Of a DNA stretch of 45,952 nt, positions 40,103 through 45,952 are shown piece after piece. Origin of the DNA: Gammaproteobacteria bacterium (lineage in GTDB: Bacteria > Pseudomonadota > Gammaproteobacteria > Steroidobacterales > Woeseiaceae); NCBI GenBank assembly GCA_029863125.1, contig JAOTWB010000019.1, positions 1 to 45,952 on the forward strand, in the 5' to 3' direction. A model generated the notes under the pieces. That model saw only the letters and a list, made by a program, of their open reading frames with translations. It ran no database searches and was not told the DNA's origin. Position 1 is the first letter of the stretch. Every line of letters starts with the position of its first letter. A program made the position numbers and the translations under genes.

Positions 40103-43100
40103 ATGAGTTTCGTTAATCAGCCGGCTGCCCGGGAAGGCAGTGTTCCCTATCTCGATAATCTCTATCTCGCGGACGAAGAAAAGCTCGTTCGAGAGTTGTG
40201 TGATGCAGCGGATCCTGGCGAGGGAACACGTGAGAAAATTCGGAGGACGGCAGCGCAACTCGTACGCGCCGTGCGCAAGAACACCGCTAAAGACAGCGGT
40301 ATAGAAGCATTCCTGCAGCAATACGACCTGTCGTCGGATGAAGGCGTATTGCTCATGTGCATCGCGGAAGCGCTTCTGCGGATTCCCGACGCCGACACGG
40401 CCGATCGACTGATCGCCGACAAGATCACGGCCGCAAAATGGAAAGACCACCTTGGCTTGAGTGCCTCCACGTTCGTCAACGCGTCGACATGGGGTTTGAT
40501 GCTGACCGGTCAGATTCTGAGCCTGGACGAGATTGCTACCAGCAATCCCGGGCAGGCGCTTGGCCGGCTCATCAGTCGCGCTGGCGAGCCGCTGGTGCGG
40601 ACAGCCATGCGGCAGGCTATGAAGATCATGGGGCACCAGTTCGTCATGGGCAGGACGATTGGCGATGCACTCAAACGCTCCATGAAGGATGAAAAACTTC
40701 CGTACCGATACTCCTTCGATATGCTTGGCGAGTCGGCGCTGACCGTAGCCGACGCACAGCGTTATCTCGACAACTATCACGAAGGTATCGACAGCATCGG
40801 TAGCGGCCCACAGATCGACGCGCCCGACGTTTTTTCGGCGCCGGGAATTTCTGTCAAACTGTCGGCGCTGCATCCGCGTTACGAGTATACGCAGGAACAG
40901 AGGGTTATGGCGGAGCTGGTCCCGTCGGTCCTGGAACTTGCCAAACACGCAAGGGATGTCGGCATCGGCCTGACAATCGATTCGGAGGAGGCGCATCGGC
41001 TCGAGATGTGGCTGTCCATCTTCGAGCGCGTTTATCGCGATACGGCGCTCGCTGGCTGGGATGGATTTGGACTCGCGATTCAGACCTATCAGCGCCGTGG
41101 GCGTGACACGATGCGTTTCATCGAGGAACTGGCCGGCGATGTCGGGCGCCGCATACCTGTGCGCCTCGTAAAAGGTGCGTACTGGGACAGTGAAATCAAG
41201 TGGGCACAGGAGCAGGGTATTGCGAGTTATCCTGTGTTTACGCGCAAGTCTCACTCTGACGTGTCGTACCTCGCCTGTGCGCGGGCGGCGCTCGCGGCTG
41301 GCGAGAAGATCTATGCACAGTTCGCGACCCACAACGCGCATACGCTGGCGAGCGTGCTGCATTTTGCCGGCGCGCGTCGGGATTACGAGTTCCAGCGGCT
41401 GCACGGCATGGGCGAGGAACTCTATGCCGAAGTCGTCGACCCCGAAAAGCACGATCGCCCTTGCCGCGTGTACGCGCCCGTTGGCAACCACGAGGATCTC
41501 CTGCCATACCTCGTGCGACGCTTGCTCGAGAACGGCTCGAACACCTCGTTCGTGAACAAGATTATCGATGAGTCCATCGACGTCGACGATCTGGTCGCCG
41601 ATCCGCTCGTTGTCGCCGCGCAACATGGCTGTCGGCCGCACGACCGGATTCCGGAGCCATCGGACATTTTCCGGCCCGAAAGAGACAACTCGCACGGATT
41701 TAACCTCGCGGACCGCAATGCTCGCCGCCGGTTGCTTGCGGATATGGAGGACGCCAGCGGCAGGCCGATTACCGCCAGGCCGATTGTCGGCGGCAGGGAG
41801 ATGTCCGGAGCCGAAGAGCCATCCGTCAACCCGGCAAACACCGACGAAGTGGTCGGTATATGTCACCTGGCGGCCGAAGAGCACGTCGATGCGGCGCTGG
41901 AGCTTGCGGCCAAAGGCCAGGTTTCGTGGGATCGCATCGGCGCCGACGAACGTTCCGGCATTCTGAATCGCGCGGCGGACCTGTTCGAAGCGCATCACGC
42001 CGAGCTGTTGACGCTGTGCGTCCGGGAAGGCGGTAAGACCATTCCGGATTCGATTTCCGAACTGCGCGAAGCCGTCGATTTCTTTCGCTACTATGCCGCG
42101 CAGGCGCGGCGACATTTTGGGGAGCCGCTGGTCATGCCCGGGCCGACAGGAGAGCACAACACCTATGGGCTGCGCGGCCGCGGTGTGTTCGTCTGCATAA
42201 GCCCCTGGAATTTTCCGCTGGCGATATTTACCGGCCAGGTGGCCGCAGCTCTTGCGGCGGGTAACGCCGTGCTTGCCAAGCCGGCAGCACCGACCCCGCT
42301 GATCGCCTACCGTGCGGTGCAGCTGATGCTCGAGGCGGGCGTGCCGGCAGACGTGCTGCATTTCATTCCTGGCTCCGGCTCGCTGATTGGCCGGCGCGCG
42401 GTTGCAGATCCGCGCGTCGCCGGTGTCGTATTTACGGGTTCGACCGGCGTCGCACAGACGATCAATCAGACCCTGGCGCATCGGGATGGCCCGATTGGCG
42501 CCCTGATCGCGGAGACCGGCGGGCAAAACGCCATGTTTGTCGATAGTTCCGCGCTACCGGAGCAGGTCGTGCATGACAGCATCTATTCGGCATTCAACAG
42601 TGCCGGCCAAAGGTGTTCTGCGCTGCGCCTCTTGTGTGTGCAGGAGGATATCGCGCCGCGGACGCTCGACCTGCTGACGGGCTACATGGAGGAACTGGTC
42701 ATTGGCGATCCCAAATACCTGTCGACCGACGTCGGGCCCGCGATTGATGCACCCTCGAGAGCCGTACTGGAAGCACATGTCGACAGGATGGAAAAAGAAG
42801 CCAGGATCATCCACCGATGTTCTCTGCCCGCCGGACACGAAGCAGGGACCTATTTTTCGCCAACGCTGGTAGAAATTGACGATATCGGTGTGTTGACGGA
42901 AGAGGTGTTCGGCCCGATTCTGCATGTCCTCAAATTTAAAGGAAGCAAACTCGACAAGACGGTCGAGGCGGTCAACGCGACGGGCTACGGTCTGACAATG
43001 GGCTTGCACAGTCGCATCGACTCGCGCGCACGTGGTCTCGTCAAAGCATCCGCTGCGGGGAACATCTACATCAATCGAAATATGATCGGCGCAGTCGTTG

Positions 43101-43255
43101 GCGTGCAGCCTTTCGGCGGCAGAGGATTGTCCGGCACCGGGCCCAAGGCCGGCGGGCCGCATTATGTGCAGCGATTTGGCACCGAAGTCACCGTTAGCAA
43201 CAATATTTCGGCCGTTGGCGGCAACGCAAGCTTGCTGAGGCTCGGCTCAGACTGA
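40103..43255 (+). CDS. putA: Bifunctional proline dehydrogenase / L-glutamate-gamma-semialdehyde dehydrogenase PutA
   Basis: Oxidises proline to glutamate. 1050 residues from ATG 40103. The FAD-binding PRODH barrel (about 170-480) includes RIPVRLVKGAYWDSEIKWAQ and RKSHSDVSYLACARAAL; the aldehyde dehydrogenase part (about 560-1030) has general-base Glu near 804 (AETGGQ) and catalytic Cys near 838 (AGQRCSALRL). It lacks the N-terminal ribbon-helix-helix DNA-binding domain of the E. coli 1320-residue trifunctional PutA, so it does not repress its own gene. TGATG overlap with sdaA. Confidence 0.96.
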   Translation: MSFVNQPAAREGSVPYLDNLYLADEEKLVRELCDAADPGEGTREKIRRTAAQLVRAVRKNTAKDSGIEAFLQQYDLSSDEGVLLMCIAEALLRIPDADTADRLIADKITAAKWKDHLGLSASTFVNASTWGLMLTGQILSLDEIATSNPGQALGRLISRAGEPLVRTAMRQAMKIMGHQFVMGRTIGDALKRSMKDEKLPYRYSFDMLGESALTVADAQRYLDNYHEGIDSIGSGPQIDAPDVFSAPGISVKLSALHPRYEYTQEQRVMAELVPSVLELAKHARDVGIGLTIDSEEAHRLEMWLSIFERVYRDTALAGWDGFGLAIQTYQRRGRDTMRFIEELAGDVGRRIPVRLVKGAYWDSEIKWAQEQGIASYPVFTRKSHSDVSYLACARAALAAGEKIYAQFATHNAHTLASVLHFAGARRDYEFQRLHGMGEELYAEVVDPEKHDRPCRVYAPVGNHEDLLPYLVRRLLENGSNTSFVNKIIDESIDVDDLVADPLVVAAQHGCRPHDRIPEPSDIFRPERDNSHGFNLADRNARRRLLADMEDASGRPITARPIVGGREMSGAEEPSVNPANTDEVVGICHLAAEEHVDAALELAAKGQVSWDRIGADERSGILNRAADLFEAHHAELLTLCVREGGKTIPDSISELREAVDFFRYYAAQARRHFGEPLVMPGPTGEHNTYGLRGRGVFVCISPWNFPLAIFTGQVAAALAAGNAVLAKPAAPTPLIAYRAVQLMLEAGVPADVLHFIPGSGSLIGRRAVADPRVAGVVFTGSTGVAQTINQTLAHRDGPIGALIAETGGQNAMFVDSSALPEQVVHDSIYSAFNSAGQRCSALRLLCVQEDIAPRTLDLLTGYMEELVIGDPKYLSTDVGPAIDAPSRAVLEAHVDRMEKEARIIHRCSLPAGHEAGTYFSPTLVEIDDIGVLTEEVFGPILHVLKFKGSKLDKTVEAVNATGYGLTMGLHSRIDSRARGLVKASAAGNIYINRNMIGAVVGVQPFGGRGLSGTGPKAGGPHYVQRFGTEVTVSNNISAVGGNASLLRLGSD

Positions 43256-44622
43256 TGGCTGATCAACCACCCCTCAGCATATTCGATATCTTCAAGATAG
43301 GTATCGGCCCGTCGAGTTCGCACACGGTCGGTCCAATGAAAGCCGCAAGGGCGTTCGTCACCGAGTTGAAACCTGTGTCCACGGACGTCAGCCGAATTGC
43401 AGTCACGCTGCACGGCTCGCTCGCCTGGACGGGCAAAGGTCATGGGACGGATTCGGCGGTGCTGCTGGGATTGTCGGGGTTCATGCCCGAGACGATCGAT
43501 GCTGACGAGGTCGACGACCTGCTGGCGGGAATTCGCACCGACCGCCACATAGAAGCGCCGGGAATTGGGCGGCTGGCGTTCGATCCTGATACAGATCTGA
43601 AGTTCGACTTCGACAAAGAGCTGCCGCGCCACACCAACGGCATGCAATTTGCCGCACATGCGGCGGATGGCCGGGTACTGCTTGAGGAGATTTACTACTC
43701 TCTCGGGGGCGGTTTCATTGCACGCAACGACGAGCCCGAACCGCTGGCGCAGGAAGGTGAGCCACCTCTGCCGTTCCTGACGAGTGAATCCCTGCTCGCG
43801 ATAGCCGCGGAACATGAACTGAGCATCGCCGAACTGGTGCTTCAGAATGAAACGCACTGGCGCAGCCGGGAAGAAGTGGACCGGCGAATCGCGGATCTCT
43901 GGCAGGCCATGCAGGATTGCATCGAGCGCGGTTTGCGCACGGACGGCGTATTGCCGGGCAAGATGTCGGTAATCCGCCGCGCGCCGAAGTTGTATCGCAG
44001 CCTGTCAAAGCGCGGTGAGCCGTCGGCGCTCGATGCAATGGAGTGGGTAAACGCGTTCGCCATTGCCGTTAACGAGGAAAACGCGGCAGGCGGGCGCGTG
44101 GTCACGTCACCGACCAACGGCGCTGCCGGCATCATCCCGGCCGTGCTGACGTTTTATGACCGCTTTGTGCCCGGCGCGAGCGAAGCAGGCATACGCACGT
44201 TCATCCTGACGGCCGGCGCGATCGGTATTCTGTACAAGATCAATGCTTCAATTTCCGGCGCTGAAATGGGTTGCCAGGGCGAGGTTGGTGTTGCGTGTTC
44301 AATGGCGGCAGGTGGGCTTGCGGCCGCGTTAGGCGGCAGCAATGATCATATCGAGGAAGCGGCCGAGATCGGCATGGAGCACAACCTGGGTTTGACCTGT
44401 GATCCGATTGGCGGACTGGTGCAAATTCCGTGCATCGAGCGCAATGCCATGGGCGCCGTCAAGGCAATCAACGCGGCCAAGCTCGCAATGCACGGGGATG
44501 GCACGCACAAAGTAACTTTGGACCAGGTCATTAAAACGATGCGCCAGACGGGCCTGGACATGTCATCGCATTACAAGGAGACGTCCAAAGGCGGCCTTGC
44601 GGTCAGCGTCCCCGAGTGCTGA
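43255..44622 (+). CDS. sdaA: L-serine dehydratase (single-chain, iron-sulfur)
   Basis: Deaminates serine to pyruvate. 455 residues, the E. coli SdaA length. IFDIFKIGIGPSSSHTVGPM at the N terminus, and later MGCQGEVGVACSMAAGG and GLTCDPIGGLVQIPCIERNA, whose cysteines hold the 4Fe-4S cluster. ATG overlaps the putA stop, an unusual coupling that joins proline and serine breakdown. Converges on sixA. Confidence 0.96.
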   Translation: MADQPPLSIFDIFKIGIGPSSSHTVGPMKAARAFVTELKPVSTDVSRIAVTLHGSLAWTGKGHGTDSAVLLGLSGFMPETIDADEVDDLLAGIRTDRHIEAPGIGRLAFDPDTDLKFDFDKELPRHTNGMQFAAHAADGRVLLEEIYYSLGGGFIARNDEPEPLAQEGEPPLPFLTSESLLAIAAEHELSIAELVLQNETHWRSREEVDRRIADLWQAMQDCIERGLRTDGVLPGKMSVIRRAPKLYRSLSKRGEPSALDAMEWVNAFAIAVNEENAAGGRVVTSPTNGAAGIIPAVLTFYDRFVPGASEAGIRTFILTAGAIGILYKINASISGAEMGCQGEVGVACSMAAGGLAAALGGSNDHIEEAAEIGMEHNLGLTCDPIGGLVQIPCIERNAMGAVKAINAAKLAMHGDGTHKVTLDQVIKTMRQTGLDMSSHYKETSKGGLAVSVPEC

Positions 44623-44637
44623 GTGGCCCGACTCAGC
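44618..44637 (+). terminator. Hairpin over the sdaA and sixA stop codons
   Basis: GCTGAGT-GGCCCG-ACTCAGC, a seven-bp perfect stem, followed on the plus strand by TGACTTTCTT. It contains both converging stop codons. The T-run is weak, so termination would be partial. Confidence 0.4.
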
Positions 44638-45127
44638 TGACTTTCTTAGGATAGTCGTAGACCAGAAGGTCGGTACCGGGCCGCTCGTAAAGGTTCCAGT
44701 CATCCTGATCGATTTGCACGGAGACGACGCCGGCGGTTGGCAGATTATTCGTCAGTCCGGGTGACAGGAAGTTCGCAAAATCAGTCAATCCCGGATTGTG
44801 GCCGACAATCATCAGGTTGTTAAACCTGTTGTCCTGCGCAACGATTATGTCCAGAATTTCATCGCGCGATGCGAGATAAAGACCGTTTTCGCGCTGCAAA
44901 AACTCGATCGGATAGGAAATTTGAGCCGCGATTATTTTCGCTGTGGACCAGGCGCGCCTGGCCGGGCTGGAGATGATCAGTGAAGGACGGATGCCGTGCT
45001 CTATCATGCGCTTGCCCATCACCGGGGCGTCGCGTTTGCCGCGTTTATTGAGCGGACGCTCGCGATCGCTGAGACGCGTGTCTTTCCAGCTGGACTTGGC
45101 GTGGCGAACCAGGGTGAGTGTTTTCAT
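44633..45127 (-). CDS. sixA: Phosphohistidine phosphatase SixA
   Basis: 164 residues from ATG 45127, chosen because MKTLTLVRHAKSSW is the family start. RHAKSS holds the catalytic His (near 9), LNKRGKRDAPVMGKR, SSPARRAWSTAKII and VGHNPGLTDFANFL complete the histidine-phosphatase fold. SixA removes phosphate from histidine on signalling or PTS proteins such as NPr. Located 17 bp after sufT. Confidence 0.93.
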   Translation of the reverse strand: MKTLTLVRHAKSSWKDTRLSDRERPLNKRGKRDAPVMGKRMIEHGIRPSLIISSPARRAWSTAKIIAAQISYPIEFLQRENGLYLASRDEILDIIVAQDNRFNNLMIVGHNPGLTDFANFLSPGLTNNLPTAGVVSVQIDQDDWNLYERPGTDLLVYDYPKKVS

Positions 45128-45144
45128 CGCCGCTCTTTCTCGGT

Positions 45145-45696
45145 CTACATCAGCCCGGTCTGGAGGCGAGCTTCTTCCGACATCATGCCAACATTCCACG
45201 GCGGGTCAAAGACGAGCTCGACGCTGACGTTCGATACAGTCGGTATGATAGCGATTTTTTCGCGGGCGTCCTGCACGAGAACGTCTCCCATGCCGCAGCC
45301 CGGTGCAGTCAACGTCATGTCCACGCTGACCGAACGCTGGCCGTTTCCCGCTGGCGCAACGTCGCATCGGTAAACCAGGCCGAGGTTTACGATGTCGACC
45401 GGAATCTCCGGGTCGTAGCAGGTTTTCAGCTGTTCCCAGATCACGGCTTCAATGTCGGCATCAGTCGCGTTGTCGGGCACTTTTGGCGGGGGCACCGGCT
45501 CTTTACCCAGTGCGTCCGCGTCGGCGCCGGAAATCCGAAACAGGTTGCCTTCTACGTAAACCGTAAAACTGCCGCCGAGCGCCTGCGTAATGAACCCTTC
45601 GGTGCCTGCCCGCAGCGTCAACTGCTCGCCTGCCGGAATGATGATGGCGGATACGTCACGTGACAGCGTGAAGGGTTCGTTGGTATGACCAAACAT
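45145..45696 (-). CDS. sufT: Iron-sulfur cluster assembly protein SufT
   Basis: 183 residues from ATG 45696. The C-terminal DUF59/MIP18 domain (AVIWEQLKTCYDPEIPVDIV, NLGLVYRC, LTAPGCGMGDVLV, VELVFDPPWN) helps mature Fe-S proteins. The N-terminal half is typical of the SufT type. It follows sufU on the same strand; the SUF cluster continues beyond the window. One client could be the Fe-S enzyme SdaA. Confidence 0.92.
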   Translation of the reverse strand: MFGHTNEPFTLSRDVSAIIIPAGEQLTLRAGTEGFITQALGGSFTVYVEGNLFRISGADADALGKEPVPPPKVPDNATDADIEAVIWEQLKTCYDPEIPVDIVNLGLVYRCDVAPAGNGQRSVSVDMTLTAPGCGMGDVLVQDAREKIAIIPTVSNVSVELVFDPPWNVGMMSEEARLQTGLM

Positions 45697-45704
45697 CGTA
45701 CTTT

Positions 45705-45952
45705 CTACTCCGTGGAAGCCGGTAGCGCGTCCTGGCGCAGCGCCGAGTGCAGCGCATGCCAGGCGAGCGTTGCACACTTGACGCGTGACGGGAACTCCCG
45801 CACGCCGTCGAGCGCCTTAATCTTTGCGAACGGTGCCTCGAGGTCAAACTCCATGTCGCTCTGACTGGCGGTACCGCCAAGAGTCAGTCTCTCGGTGACG
45901 GCGCTGAATAGGGCTTTTGCTTTTTCAACGGATAAGCCGGTCAGGGTATCGG
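45705..45952 (-). CDS. sufU: SufU-type Fe-S assembly protein, 3' part
   Basis: Only the last 82 codons are in the window; the gene runs off the right edge. It ends at TAG 45707-45705, nine bases before sufT. EFPSRVKCATLAWHALHSAL, with its cysteine, is the C-terminal signature of SufU/IscU-like proteins, which carry sulfur or act as a cluster scaffold. It belongs with sufT in a SUF operon. Confidence 0.85.
   Translation of the reverse strand, partial: DTLTGLSVEKAKALFSAVTERLTLGGTASQSDMEFDLEAPFAKIKALDGVREFPSRVKCATLAWHALHSALRQDALPASTE

Noticed and set aside
39989..42526. 845-codon open frame on the minus strand opposite putA
   Set aside because: It is antisense to a clear PutA, is rich in Arg and His, and has no recognisable domain. 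GC-rich coding strands often leave such open shadow frames.
1..45952. CRISPR array or long tandem repeats
   Set aside because: No regularly spaced repeats of 20-50 bases were seen anywhere in the window.

Overview
The window reads as an ordinary stretch of gammaproteobacterial chromosome, with GC near 57-60%, little foreign DNA and several housekeeping operons. The gene orders rnr-rlmB, rpsF-rpsR-rplI-dnaB-alr, yfjD-ypjD-ffh and rpsP-rimM-trmD-rplS, together with CHASE2/FHA signalling proteins, TRAP transport, an iron-sulfur SufT/SufU pair and many GTG/TTG starts, suggest a marine gammaproteobacterium of the Chromatiales/Woeseiaceae kind. That placement is inference from gene content. Layout: (1) 1-6490 is a patchwork of membrane and small-protein genes: an OPT-family peptide transporter, a NERD-domain membrane protein, a DUF2799 lipoprotein behind two CRP-like sites, a small RRSxxDRR protein, NnrU, an Mpo1-like protein and a FetB permease. 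(2) 6491-7135 has no convincing gene but holds a consensus sigma-54 promoter followed by strong hairpins; it precedes a Ser/Thr kinase with an outer Calx-beta domain. (3) 9298-11761 is the most unusual part: a tRNA-Leu(CAG) gene is cut in the anticodon arm by a 2.3 kb insert bounded by 18-bp near-identical repeats. The insert carries nnrS and its own intact tRNA-Leu(CAG). No integrase remains. (4) 11774-19651 is a forward RNA/translation/replication block: rnr, rlmB, rpsF, rpsR, a DUF2232-like membrane gene, rplI, dnaB, alr. (5) 19648-23457 on the minus strand is a phospho-signalling operon: CHASE2 Ser/Thr kinase, PP2C phosphatase, FHA protein. (6) 23748-31507 holds radA, yfjD and ypjD (minus), a class II cyclic-nucleotide phosphodiesterase, ffh and the rpsP operon. 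(7) 31664-35334 is a TRAP transporter operon that includes a TatT-type lipoprotein, followed by sppA. (8) 37321-44622 is an amino-acid degradation cluster: tdh-kbl (threonine to glycine), hslR, putA (proline to glutamate) and sdaA (serine to pyruvate). (9) The right end has sixA, sufT and the 3' part of sufU. The best candidate for something undescribed is the split tRNA-Leu with a substitute tRNA inside the insert; second is the sigma-54 promoter with its hairpin-rich, gene-poor downstream region. Both rest on sequence inspection only.
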